DNA from: Anaerolineales bacterium
GTDB taxonomy: Bacteria > Chloroflexota > Anaerolineae > Anaerolineales > UBA4823
NCBI GenBank assembly: GCA_020853835.1
Contig: JADYYC010000230.1
Span: forward strand, 1 to 8,817
DNA: 8,817 nt
Direction of reading: 5' to 3'
Position numbers and translations under genes: made by a program. Positions 1 through 6,764 of the stretch are shown piece by piece. The notes beneath the pieces are model-generated. The model had not been told where the DNA came from and searched no databases. It saw nothing but the letters and a program-made list of their open reading frames with translations. The stretch's first letter is position 1, and each line of letters starts with the position of its first letter.

Positions 1-903
1 GAGGAACAGAAACAGCGCCTGCTGGCGCCGCAGGCGCGTGGCGAAAAGATCGCCTGTTTTGGGTTGACCGAACCCGGCGCCGGGTCTGACGTGGCGGGGA
101 TCGAGTCCAGCGCCCGCCGTCTGGGGGATACATACCTCCTGAACGGCGAAAAGATGTGGATCTCGCTTGCCACCAAAGCGCACCACTGCCTCTGGATCGC
201 CCGCACCGATCCCGATGCCAGCCCGCATGAAGGGCTGTCGGCTTTCCTGGTGGATCTGGCGCAGGAGGGGGTGAAACGCGGCGACCTGCACGGCAAGCTG
301 GGCATGCGCGCCGGGTCGACCGGTTGGATCGCGCTCCAGGATGTGTCTGTGCCAGCCCGCAATCGCATCGGAGAGGAGGGTGAGGGCTTCAAAATCGCGA
401 TGTCCTGCCTGGACAACGGGCGTTACACCGTGGCGGCCGGCGCCACGGGGCTGATCCGCGCCTGTCTGGAAGCCAGCGCCTCCTATGCAAACTCCCGGCG
501 TGCGTTTGGGCGTGAGATCAGCCGCTTTCAACTGATCCAGCAGAAGATCGCGATTATGGTAAAATCTTATGACGCGGCGCGTCTTTTATATTTGCGAGCC
601 GGATGGCTCAAAAATCGGGGCGTGCGCAACACGCGCGAAACCTCGCTCGCCAAATGGTTCGCCACCGACGCTTCTTTTCAGGCGGCTGCCGATGCAGTTC
701 AGATCCACGGCGCCTATGGGTACAGCGATGAATATGACGTCGAGCGTTACCTGCGCAATGCAAAAGGCGGGGTTATCTATGAAGGGACGAGCGAAATCCA
801 CCAGCTTATGCAGGCAGGATATGCCCTTGGCTTCCGCAGCGACGTCCCGCTGCGCTGTGAACTGCCGCCGTACGATCCCGAATTATGGCAAGCCGGAACT
901 TGA
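1..903 (+). CDS. Acyl-CoA dehydrogenase (C-terminal 300 residues, 5' end outside window)
   Basis: FAD enzyme that introduces the alpha-beta double bond into an acyl-CoA and hands electrons to ETF. The frame is open from base 1, so the gene begins upstream. A TTG at 64 is in frame but lies inside the conserved FAD/substrate signature GLTEPGAGSD and is not the start. The visible part has the middle beta domain, then the C-terminal helical domain with the second family signature (QIHGAYGY, followed by ERYLRNAK). The catalytic base is the Glu of IYEGTSEI, codon 781-783, placed as in short- and medium-chain enzymes. The usual family length is about 380 residues, so some 80 are missing. It ends in tandem TGA TGA. 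etfB starts 32 nt downstream, which fits one operon supplying the dehydrogenase with its electron acceptor. The exact acyl chain specificity cannot be read from the sequence. Confidence 0.95.
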   Translation, partial: EEQKQRLLAPQARGEKIACFGLTEPGAGSDVAGIESSARRLGDTYLLNGEKMWISLATKAHHCLWIARTDPDASPHEGLSAFLVDLAQEGVKRGDLHGKLGMRAGSTGWIALQDVSVPARNRIGEEGEGFKIAMSCLDNGRYTVAAGATGLIRACLEASASYANSRRAFGREISRFQLIQQKIAIMVKSYDAARLLYLRAGWLKNRGVRNTRETSLAKWFATDASFQAAADAVQIHGAYGYSDEYDVERYLRNAKGGVIYEGTSEIHQLMQAGYALGFRSDVPLRCELPPYDPELWQAGT

Positions 904-923
904 TGATTCATTAATCCAACCAT

Positions 924-930
924 AAGGAGG
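924..930 (+). promoter_or_regulatory. Shine-Dalgarno site of etfB
   Basis: AAGGAGG lies 5 nt before the TTG at 936. This near-perfect anti-16S match decides for the TTG start, and the protein then begins NIVVCVKQVPD, the normal N-terminus of EtfB. Confidence 0.85.
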
Positions 931-935
931 TCAAC

Positions 936-1706
936 TTGAATATCGTCGTTTGCGTAAAACAGGTGCCCGACAGCGCCGCCAAAGTTGTGGTAGAGGGCGG
1001 TCGGGTGTCCTGGGGCGACGCGCCGCTGGTGCTGAACCCCTGGGATGAGTATGCCGTGGAAGCCGCCCTGCTGCTCCAGGAAGCGGCTGGGGGCGACGTG
1101 ACGGTCCTGAGCGTGGGCGGAGAAAGTGCCAAGGAGGCGCTCAAGACCGCCCTGGCGATGGGGTGCTCGCAGGCGATCCTGATCTCAGATCCCGCCCTGG
1201 ATGCTGCCGATAGCCAGGCGATCGCGCGCGTGCTCTGCGCCGCGATCAAAAAGGTCGGCGGGGTTGAGGCGGCGTTCTTCGGCAGACAGGCGATCGATGG
1301 CGACATGGGCGTTACCGGCGTTCAGACCGCCCACCTGCTGGGTTGGCCCATGCTGGGCCTGGCTGCCAGGGTAGAGTTCGAAAACGGCAAATTGAGGGTT
1401 GAGCGCAGCTTCGAGGAAGGCCGCCAGATCGTCGAGTGCCAGCTTCCGGCGGCTTTGAGCATCTCGAAAGACATCGGTGAGCCGCGTTACCCCTCATTTA
1501 TGGGGATCCGCAAAGCCTCGCGGGCGGAAATCCCGACCTGGGACCTGGCCGCGCTGGGGATCGAAGCCCCGGTCTCCGTTGTGCGCTGGCCTGAGGTATT
1601 CAACCCGCCGGTGCGCGAGGTAAAAACCGAGATGATCGAAGGCGGCAGCCCACAGGAAATCGCCGAAAAACTGGTCGCCAAGATCCTCGAGGAGAAGGTG
1701 CTGTGA
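936..1706 (+). CDS. etfB: Electron transfer flavoprotein, beta subunit
   Basis: Small subunit of the soluble ETF heterodimer, which takes electrons from acyl-CoA dehydrogenases and passes them on, usually to a membrane ETF:quinone oxidoreductase. It has 256 residues, the normal size. It starts with VCVKQVPD and contains the AMP/nucleotide-binding region around FFGRQAIDGD (about residues 113-122). The family core near PAALSISKDIGEPRYPSF (about residues 171-190) is present. The C-terminal arm (ends EEKVL) is the kind that wraps around EtfA. The start is TTG with a very strong ribosome-binding site. It sits between the acyl-CoA dehydrogenase and etfA and overlaps the etfA start, so the subunits are probably made by coupled translation. 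Whether this ETF is of the bifurcating type cannot be decided here: no partner such as a quinone oxidoreductase or butyryl-CoA/lactate dehydrogenase system is in view. Confidence 0.96.
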   Translation: MNIVVCVKQVPDSAAKVVVEGGRVSWGDAPLVLNPWDEYAVEAALLLQEAAGGDVTVLSVGGESAKEALKTALAMGCSQAILISDPALDAADSQAIARVLCAAIKKVGGVEAAFFGRQAIDGDMGVTGVQTAHLLGWPMLGLAARVEFENGKLRVERSFEEGRQIVECQLPAALSISKDIGEPRYPSFMGIRKASRAEIPTWDLAALGIEAPVSVVRWPEVFNPPVREVKTEMIEGGSPQEIAEKLVAKILEEKVL

Positions 1707-2749
1707 TGAACGGGAAAATCCTGGTTATTATCGACCATTTCAAAGGTGAAGCGCTCCCCGCCTCCTGGGAGGCGGTCGGCGCCGCCAGCGAGCTGGCCCG
1801 CTCTGGCGGCGGACAGATCGCCGTCCTCGTGTTGGGCGCCGAATCAAAGCCCCTCGCCGAGCAGGTGTTCCAGTTCGGAGTGCAGGAAGCCTATTATTGC
1901 GACGACCCCACCCTGACTGACTATCGGCCTTCCCCCTATGCAGCGGTTGTGGCGTCCGTGGCGCGCAAGCTCTCGGCCGCGGTCCTGCTCTTCCCGACGA
2001 CGGTGCGCGGGCGCGAATTGGCTGCCCTGAGCGCGGTGGAACTGGGCGGCGGGGTGATGCCGGATGTTACCGAGTTGGAGGTCAGCGACGGCAAGATCCT
2101 TGCCACTCGCCCCGTCTACGCCGGCAAGCTGCTCGCCAGAGTCGTCTGTGAGGCAACCCCCGCGGTGATCACGACCCGCGTGCGGGCTTTCAAGAAACCC
2201 GCTGCCGATCCGGCGCACGGGGGAGAGCCTGTGCGCGTGGAGGCCGTTATCCCAGAAGAAGACATCCGTGTAAAGGTCGCCGGATACACTCGGTCTGAAA
2301 CCGGCGTCAGCCTCTCAGATGCGAACGTGATCATCTCGGGCGGGCGCGGCGTCTCGAACAACCCCGAGCTTTCGCCGCCAGCCGGGATGGATGAGAAGCA
2401 GGCCGAGATCTGGCGCGCTCAGCAGGGCTTCAAAATGATCGGCGAGCTGGCCGCGCTGCTGGGTGCGGCGGTCGGCGCCAGCCGGGCGGCGGTCGATGCC
2501 GGCTACATCCCCTACGAGCACCAGGTCGGCCAGACCGGCAAAATCGTCTCGCCAGACCTGTATATCGCCTGTGGCATTTCGGGGGCGATCCAGCACCTGG
2601 CTGGTATGCGCTCGAGCAAAGTGATTGTGGCGATCAACAAGGACCCTGAAGCCCCCATCTTCAAGCTGGCGCGGTTTGGCGTGGTGGGCGATATTTACAA
2701 AATTGTGCCCGCTCTCACAGATGAGTTCCACAAGCGGCTGGGCAAATAA
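1706..2749 (+). CDS. etfA: Electron transfer flavoprotein, alpha subunit
   Basis: Large ETF subunit carrying the redox-active FAD. The N-terminal domain (GKILVIIDHFKGE onward) has the ETF alpha/beta fold. The C-terminal FAD domain has GGRGV (about residue 213), GASRAAVDAGY (about 257-267), QVGQTGK (about 273-279) and the signature LYIACGISGAIQHLAGM (about 285-301), followed by INKDPEAPIF. The ATG at 1706 overlaps the etfB TGA by one base. A GTG at 1703 would add one residue and is equally possible, since GGAGAAGG at 1691-1698 could serve either. At 347 residues it is longer than the usual 310-325. The extra length includes an acidic/Pro stretch (about residues 219-240, NNPELSPPAGMDEKQ) between GGRGV and GELAALLGA. 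A terminator follows 23 nt after the stop, ending the operon. Confidence 0.96.
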   Translation: MNGKILVIIDHFKGEALPASWEAVGAASELARSGGGQIAVLVLGAESKPLAEQVFQFGVQEAYYCDDPTLTDYRPSPYAAVVASVARKLSAAVLLFPTTVRGRELAALSAVELGGGVMPDVTELEVSDGKILATRPVYAGKLLARVVCEATPAVITTRVRAFKKPAADPAHGGEPVRVEAVIPEEDIRVKVAGYTRSETGVSLSDANVIISGGRGVSNNPELSPPAGMDEKQAEIWRAQQGFKMIGELAALLGAAVGASRAAVDAGYIPYEHQVGQTGKIVSPDLYIACGISGAIQHLAGMRSSKVIVAINKDPEAPIFKLARFGVVGDIYKIVPALTDEFHKRLGK

Positions 2750-2772
2750 AACGGCCCGTCTGGGCAAATCTC

Positions 2773-2803
2773 AAAGCCGGGAGCAGATCCGCTCCCGGCT
2801 TTT
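2773..2803 (+). terminator. Rho-independent terminator after etfA
   Basis: Perfect 12-bp inverted repeat AAAGCCGGGAGC (2773-2784) / GCTCCCGGCTTT (2791-2802) with the 6-nt loop AGATCC. The right arm runs into TTTT (2800-2803). The stem is strong and GC-rich, the U tract is short. Confidence 0.85.
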
Positions 2804-2897
2804 CTATATGTAATGTTTTCAAGTTCACCAGGCATAGAAATTGGCGTGTAATGCGGGCCTGCCAGGGGTTATTTTCTGTTGTATGAATCTATGACAT

Positions 2898-2926
2898 TTG
2901 CCACTTGGTTGCGCTTGCCTTATACG
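2898..2926 (+). promoter_or_regulatory. Predicted sigma70-type promoter of the cNMP-fold gene
   Basis: TTGCCA (2898-2903, 5/6 of the -35 consensus), a 17-nt spacer and TATACG (2921-2926, 4/6 of -10). This would start RNA near 2933 and give a leader of about 25 nt before the ATG at 2958. The rest of the 2804-2957 gap shows nothing else I can support. Confidence 0.5.
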
Positions 2927-2957
2927 GTAAATTCTAGGCAACTTTGCTGGATTTATC

Positions 2958-3446
2958 ATGATTGATTCTGTGTTTGGGCAGTTATCCCTGTTTCAAGGCT
3001 TCAACCCCGAGCAGCGCAAGATGCTCAGGCCGCTCTTCATGTTCCTCTATGTGCCGCTGGGGACGGTGCTTTTCGAACAGGGCGATCCCGCTGACTGCCT
3101 GTATATCCTGGCTGGCGGCGAAGCGGCGATCCATTACAAACCCGAAGACGGGCCGCCGCTGGTGATCGCCCGTGTGCGTGCCGAAGGGGTGATCGGCTGG
3201 TCGGCTGCAATTGGCAACCCCGCATATACCTCCTCGGTTATCTGTGAGACGGATTGCGAGATCTTACGCCTGCACTGCAAGGCTCTGCGGAACCTTTATG
3301 AAGCTGACCCTATGACAGGATCGATGTTGCTGGAGCGACTGGCTGCGTTAATCGAGGCCCGCCTGCACAGCAACCATCCGCAGTTGATAACGCTGTTGGA
3401 ACAGGGGCTGATGGTCAAGCTTGATCAACCAGCCAAAGCCGGGTAA
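2958..3446 (+). CDS. Stand-alone cyclic nucleotide-binding-fold (Crp/Fnr sensor-type) protein
   Basis: A 162-residue cytoplasmic protein consisting of one cNMP-binding beta-roll plus a C-terminal helix. The fold is visible as LFQGFNPEQRKML (about 11-23), VPLGTVLFEQGDPADCLYILAGGEAAIHY (32-60) and VIARVRAEGVIGWSAAIGNPAYTSSV (69-94). No helix-turn-helix follows: the chain ends about 65 residues after the roll, so it is not a complete Crp/Fnr regulator. In the phosphate-binding cassette the normal Gly-Glu and Pro-Arg-x-Ala are replaced by Gly-Trp-Ser (80-82) and Pro-Ala-Tyr-Thr (88-91), so cAMP binding in the usual way is doubtful. The ATG at 2958 has only a weak Shine-Dalgarno (GGA, 2949-2951). 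Terminator, promoter and a 40-nt gap to the Nfu gene suggest a separate unit, perhaps co-transcribed with nfu. The role is unknown: a ligand or protein-interaction sensor is the best inference. Confidence 0.85.
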   Translation: MIDSVFGQLSLFQGFNPEQRKMLRPLFMFLYVPLGTVLFEQGDPADCLYILAGGEAAIHYKPEDGPPLVIARVRAEGVIGWSAAIGNPAYTSSVICETDCEILRLHCKALRNLYEADPMTGSMLLERLAALIEARLHSNHPQLITLLEQGLMVKLDQPAKAG

Positions 3447-3449
3447 AAT
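3421..3449 (+). promoter_or_regulatory. Predicted promoter of the Nfu gene, inside the end of the preceding gene
   Basis: TTGATC (3421-3426), an exact 17-nt spacer and TAAAAT (3444-3449, 5/6 of -10). RNA would start near 3456 and give a leader of about 30 nt. The -10 overlaps the TAA of the upstream gene and a small palindrome GGGTA-AAA-TACCC (3441-3453). Confidence 0.45.
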
Positions 3450-3486
3450 ACCCCTGCCTATCACTGGATTGTACGGCGAGGTGGAG

Positions 3487-3735
3487 ATGAGTGAACCTGA
3501 GTTAAACCATACGAAAGACGAGCTGGTCAGGGCTTTGCTGGAACGAGTCAACGCCTATATCGAGCAATATCACGGCGGCTCGGTGGAGATGGTCAGCCTG
3601 GAAGGGCGGGTTTTGAAGGTCCGGCTTGGCGGCGCCTGCCTGGGGTGCCCCCTTTCACCCACCACACTGCACGGCTGGGTCGCTGGGACGGTGCACCAGT
3701 TCTTCCCCGACCTGGAAGTCGTCGAAGCCGAATAA
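3487..3735 (+). CDS. NifU C-terminal-domain (Nfu-type) iron-sulfur scaffold/carrier protein
   Basis: Small (82-residue) single-domain Nfu protein that would hold and pass on a [4Fe-4S] cluster in the cytoplasm. The domain runs from about residue 11 (DELVRALLERVNAYIEQYHGG) to the end. It contains the CxxC ligands Cys51 and Cys54 in GGACLGCPLSPTTLHGWV, then a terminal VHQFFPDLEVVEAE as in other Nfu domains. The ATG at 3487 is chosen because GAGGTGGAG (3478-3486) precedes it and the domain starts just after. The frame is open back to a TTG at 3421, but that codon overlaps the upstream gene and looks like a -35 box. An in-frame GTG at 3481 is a minor alternative. No NifS, IscU or other Fe-S assembly gene is adjacent. 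It would suit an organism with many Fe-S enzymes. Confidence 0.9.
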   Translation: MSEPELNHTKDELVRALLERVNAYIEQYHGGSVEMVSLEGRVLKVRLGGACLGCPLSPTTLHGWVAGTVHQFFPDLEVVEAE

Positions 3736-3766
3736 TCGCTGTCCGTCGTTTACATTCACGCACATG

Positions 3767-3795
3767 GGCATCTCCGCAAGGTGAGATGCCTTTTT
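3767..3795 (+). terminator. Rho-independent terminator after the Nfu gene
   Basis: Inverted repeat GGCATCTC (3767-3774) / GAGATGCC (3783-3790), a perfect 8-bp stem with an 8-nt loop, followed directly by TTTTT (3791-3795). It lies 31 nt after the Nfu stop and 31 nt before the metallophosphoesterase start. Confidence 0.85.
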
Positions 3796-3826
3796 GTTAC
3801 ACCATGAAGTGGACTGGAAGGTAAAA

Positions 3827-4594
3827 ATGCGCCTGGCAATTTTTTCGGATGTACATGGTAACCCCTTTGCGCTGGAAGCCGTCCTGCAGGCTATCCGGCA
3901 GGCAGGAGATTTCGACGCCCTGGTCGCGGCCGGCGACCTGTGTCTGGGCGGGAGCAGTCCTGGAAACTGTGTTGAAATGCTGAGGCTGGCTGGGGCAAAG
4001 GCCGTTTATGGCAACACCGATGAATATCTGCATTATCCGGAGCGCGTTCCAAATGACGAGCTTCACCAGAATATGTGGCAGACGATCGAACCGGTAGCGC
4101 GCTGGTCGCGCGAGCGACTATCCTCAGAGCAGCGAGAATGGCTCTTCGGGCTGCCGTTCGAGCTGCGTTTCCCCGTTGATGACGACCCCGCGCATGACCT
4201 TCTCGTAGTTCATGCTAACCCAAAAGATGTGGAACTGATGATCTTGCCTCCCGAACCTGAGCAAATCAAGCTCTGGGGCGAGGTCCGCCAGCCGGATGAT
4301 TCAGCCTCCCTGAAGGATGTCCTGGCAGACGAGCCGGCCAGCACGGTGGCTTTCGGACACTTTCACTATACGTTTCAGAGGAAGTGGAATGAAAAGACGC
4401 TCGTCGATGTAGCGTGCTGCGCTCTGCCCAGCATCGACCACGACCTGCGCGCCCGCTTCACAGTCTTCGAATGGGACGGCGCCGCCTGGCGCGTCGAGCC
4501 GCACTGGGTGCCTTATGACTTTGCAAAAGAGGTGGCGGCGATCAAGGCCGGCGATATGCCTTCGCAAGAAAATTTCTTGCGCTATTATGCCTGA
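3827..4594 (+). CDS. Metallophosphoesterase, YfcE/MJ0936-like calcineurin superfamily
   Basis: A 255-residue soluble dimetal phosphoesterase. The ligand series is complete: D8 and H10 in FSDVHGN, D37 in AAGDLCLGG, N63 in YGNTDE, H129 in VVHANP, and H178/H180 in FGHFHYTF. These support metal-dependent hydrolysis of a phosphodiester or phosphomonoester; the natural substrate cannot be read from sequence. The start is the ATG at 3827, preceded by GGAAGGT (3816-3822) at 4-nt spacing. The protein then begins MRLAIFSDVHGN, the normal N-terminus. A longer reading from a TTG at 3794 would start inside the U tract of the preceding terminator and is rejected. I found no clear promoter between the terminator and this gene, so it may depend on read-through. 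Its end faces the end of the gamma-glutamyltransferase gene with a 7-nt gap. Confidence 0.92.
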   Translation: MRLAIFSDVHGNPFALEAVLQAIRQAGDFDALVAAGDLCLGGSSPGNCVEMLRLAGAKAVYGNTDEYLHYPERVPNDELHQNMWQTIEPVARWSRERLSSEQREWLFGLPFELRFPVDDDPAHDLLVVHANPKDVELMILPPEPEQIKLWGEVRQPDDSASLKDVLADEPASTVAFGHFHYTFQRKWNEKTLVDVACCALPSIDHDLRARFTVFEWDGAAWRVEPHWVPYDFAKEVAAIKAGDMPSQENFLRYYA

Positions 4595-4601
4595 CCGGCG
4601 T

Positions 4602-6254
4602 CTAGAGCGTCATCACACAGCCGTCGGCGCGCGGATCGCTGCCGCCACACAGCACGCCGCTTTCAGGGTCGCGTTGGATGATTTGCCCCCGCCCAAAAAT
4701 GCGACGCCCCTCGCCGCTCACGGGTACAACGGGATGTCCCATCTCGGCCAGGCTTGACATCACCCTCAGCGGCAGACCCTCCTCCAGAGCCACAGTCCCG
4801 CCGCTCTTGCCATCTAAGATGCAGAATCGGGGGCGGTCCAGCGCGGCTTGTGGATCCAGCCGGTTGTCGATCAGGGCGCTCGTCACCTGCATGTGGCCCT
4901 GCGGCTGCATAAATCCACCCATCACGCCGTAGCAGGCATAGAGCTGTTCGCGCCCGGGATCGCCTGTGCGAGGTCCCGGGGTGGGCAGGGTCGCCATCGC
5001 CGGGATGATCGTGTGATAGGGTCGTTTGTTTGGCGCCAGGGCGTTTGGGCTGTCGGGATCGAGGCTGAAATTGTGCCCCCGGTTCTGGAGGGCGAACCCG
5101 CACCCGGTTGGAACGATCCCCGTCCCAAAGCCCATGTACAGGCTGTTGATAAACGAGCAGGCGTTGCCTTGCTCGTCGACAACGCTCAGATAGACCGTGT
5201 CGGAGCTGGCGTGGGGGACGCCGCACGGATGGTTCAGACAGGCTCGATGCGGATCGATCAGCAAGCGTCTGCGGCTGGCATAATCTTTCGAGAGCAGCGC
5301 TTCCAGCGGTAGGGGGTTGAACGCCGGGTCGGCGATGAAGGCTCTCGCGTCCGCAAACGCCAGGCGCATGGCTTCGATCTGCAGGTGCAGGCTCTGGGCC
5401 GAAAGCGGCGGCAGGTCGGGGAAGTCGAAGCCTTCCAGGATGTTGAGCGCCAACAGGGCGGCCAGTCCCTGTCCGTTTGGCGGGCATTCCCAGACGTTCA
5501 CCCCCCGGTACGAGGTATGGATAGGAGCTTCCCAGGTGGTCTGGTGCGCGGCCAGGTCGCGTTCGTCCAGACAGCCGCCCGCCGCCTGGACGGCCCCGGC
5601 GATACGGTTGGCGATCTCGCCGGTGTAAAATGCCTGTTTGCCCCCTTTGGCGATGCGGGTGAGCACATCCGCCAGCCCCGGGTTGCGAAAGAGTTCCCCC
5701 GGGCGCGGGGCGCGCCCGGCAACGGATAATTCGTGCCCGCCCCGTTCCGGCTTCAGCGCTTCAGGCGCCAGGCCCGCCCACTCGCGGGCTGTGAGCGGCG
5801 CAACCGGAAAGCCCTCTTCGGCCAGCCGGATCGCCGGCTGCAACACTTCCCCCAACGACAGGCTGCCATACTGCTCGATCAGGTCGCTCCAACCGGCGCA
5901 GGCTCCTGGAACGGTGACCGTGTAAGGATGGCGCGGCGGCAGCTCATCGCCCAGGCCTTCTGCGCGCAGGCGCTCCAGGGAGAGGGCGGCCGGCAGGCGC
6001 CCCGAACCGTTCATGGCATGGACGCGGCCGGTCGGCGCATGGTAAAACAGGGCGAAACAATCGCCACCCAGGCCGGTAGAGAAAGGCTCGCAGACGTTGA
6101 GCGCGGCCGCAGTCGCCACGGCGGCGTCGGCGGCGTTTCCGCCTTTGCGCAGCGTCTCCAGGCCGGCTGCAACCGCCAGCGGTTGGCTTGCGCCCACCAT
6201 GCTGCGCGTGGAATAGATCGGAGAGCGTCGTGAGGGAAAGTCATCAGAGTGCAT
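4602..6254 (-). CDS. ggt: Gamma-glutamyltransferase family protein (YwrD-like, cytoplasmic)
   Basis: N-terminal nucleophile hydrolase that cleaves or transfers gamma-glutamyl groups, classically from glutathione, after self-cleavage into two subunits. It has 550 residues from the ATG at 6254. The large-subunit part has ASQPLAVAAGLETLRKGGNAADAAVA (about 22-47), GLGGDCFALFY (61-71) and PPNGQGLAALLALNILEG (258-275). The self-cleavage and catalytic Thr should be T353 in SSDTVYLSVVDEQGN, which would start a small subunit of about 198 residues. It is followed by GIVPTGCGFALQNRG and RPYHTIIPAM. There is no signal peptide, unlike periplasmic E. coli Ggt, and the active-site style resembles Bacillus YwrD. 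A longer start at 6341 would overlap the DUF3592 gene almost fully and is unlikely. The start is 7 nt after the DUF3592 stop, so it is probably co-transcribed. Substrate is uncertain. Confidence 0.93.
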   Translation of the reverse strand: MHSDDFPSRRSPIYSTRSMVGASQPLAVAAGLETLRKGGNAADAAVATAAALNVCEPFSTGLGGDCFALFYHAPTGRVHAMNGSGRLPAALSLERLRAEGLGDELPPRHPYTVTVPGACAGWSDLIEQYGSLSLGEVLQPAIRLAEEGFPVAPLTAREWAGLAPEALKPERGGHELSVAGRAPRPGELFRNPGLADVLTRIAKGGKQAFYTGEIANRIAGAVQAAGGCLDERDLAAHQTTWEAPIHTSYRGVNVWECPPNGQGLAALLALNILEGFDFPDLPPLSAQSLHLQIEAMRLAFADARAFIADPAFNPLPLEALLSKDYASRRRLLIDPHRACLNHPCGVPHASSDTVYLSVVDEQGNACSFINSLYMGFGTGIVPTGCGFALQNRGHNFSLDPDSPNALAPNKRPYHTIIPAMATLPTPGPRTGDPGREQLYACYGVMGGFMQPQGHMQVTSALIDNRLDPQAALDRPRFCILDGKSGGTVALEEGLPLRVMSSLAEMGHPVVPVSGEGRRIFGRGQIIQRDPESGVLCGGSDPRADGCVMTL

Positions 6255-6261
6255 GGTTCGT

Positions 6262-6735
6262 CTATCCTGTGGTGTACAGGTCGCGGATGAAAGCGCGCCT
6301 GGGTTTTGTCCTGTCCACGACCAGCGTGACGTGATCGCCAACTTTGAGGGCGCGGGTCTCGGCGTTGCGATGGACCTCTGCCCCCGAGAAATATTCCTGA
6401 TGCTCGAAAATGTACACGTACTCGACCCGCCCGTGATCGCGTTTGATCTCCACGCTGGAAATTTTTCCTTTCACCTCCGCCCCCGTCCGGAAGACCCTGA
6501 ACAGGGTCCAGAGGCGGATCAGCAAGAAAGACAGGCCGCCCGCGGTTGCGATCAAGGCCAGCGTCAGGAAGATCGGGTGCGCTTGTGCGGTGATCACCGG
6601 ACCCGCGCCGCGCCAATCGGGCGTCCACGCCAGGTAGACAACCCAGGCCACGGCGGGTACCAGCGCTGAGTAAAACGCCGGATAATCGGTCCACAAGATG
6701 CGCAAAAGCGATATCCGGCGATTGCCACCTTCCAT
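6262..6735 (-). CDS. DUF3592 domain membrane protein, function unknown
   Basis: A 157-residue protein with two probable transmembrane helices, about residues 20-37 (AFYSALVPAVAWVVYLAW) and 54-79 (from PIFLTLALIATAGG to LLIRLWTLF). A soluble beta-rich domain of about 75 residues follows, from RTGAEVKGKISSVEI to DRTKPRRAFIRDLY. This domain resembles DUF3592: a covalent-modification-free beta module with a KVGDHVTLVVD motif typical of the family's end. No catalytic residues stand out. The ATG at 6735 has AGGA (6746-6749) 10 nt upstream. It lies 29 nt after selD and 7 nt before ggt, on the same strand with no terminator between, so the three probably share a transcript. The role is unknown. Assignment to DUF3592 rests on recalled family appearance, and confidence in the gene itself is high. 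Confidence 0.82.
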   Translation of the reverse strand: MEGGNRRISLLRILWTDYPAFYSALVPAVAWVVYLAWTPDWRGAGPVITAQAHPIFLTLALIATAGGLSFLLIRLWTLFRVFRTGAEVKGKISSVEIKRDHGRVEYVYIFEHQEYFSGAEVHRNAETRALKVGDHVTLVVDRTKPRRAFIRDLYTTG

Positions 6736-6764
6736 GATCGTTTCATCCTGCCTGTCGGGACCCT

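Noticed and set aside
901..906. Tandem TGA TGA at the end of the acyl-CoA dehydrogenase as another recoding site
   Set aside because: The protein is complete at this point, no homologous sequence follows, and the etfB ribosome-binding site starts shortly after.
3794..3826. TTG start for the metallophosphoesterase
   Set aside because: It lies in the U tract of the terminator; the ATG at 3827 has a good ribosome-binding site and gives the usual N-terminus.
4848..5312. Plus-strand open frames of about 100-165 codons opposite ggt (also 5385-6233)
   Set aside because: They are antisense shadows of a GC-rich gene, Arg/Gln/Gly-rich with no recognisable domain, and ggt is clearly the coding strand.
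6255..6341. 29-residue N-terminal extension of the gamma-glutamyltransferase
   Set aside because: It overlaps the DUF3592 coding sequence, has no signal-peptide character, and the ATG at 6254 fits the 7-nt operon spacing.
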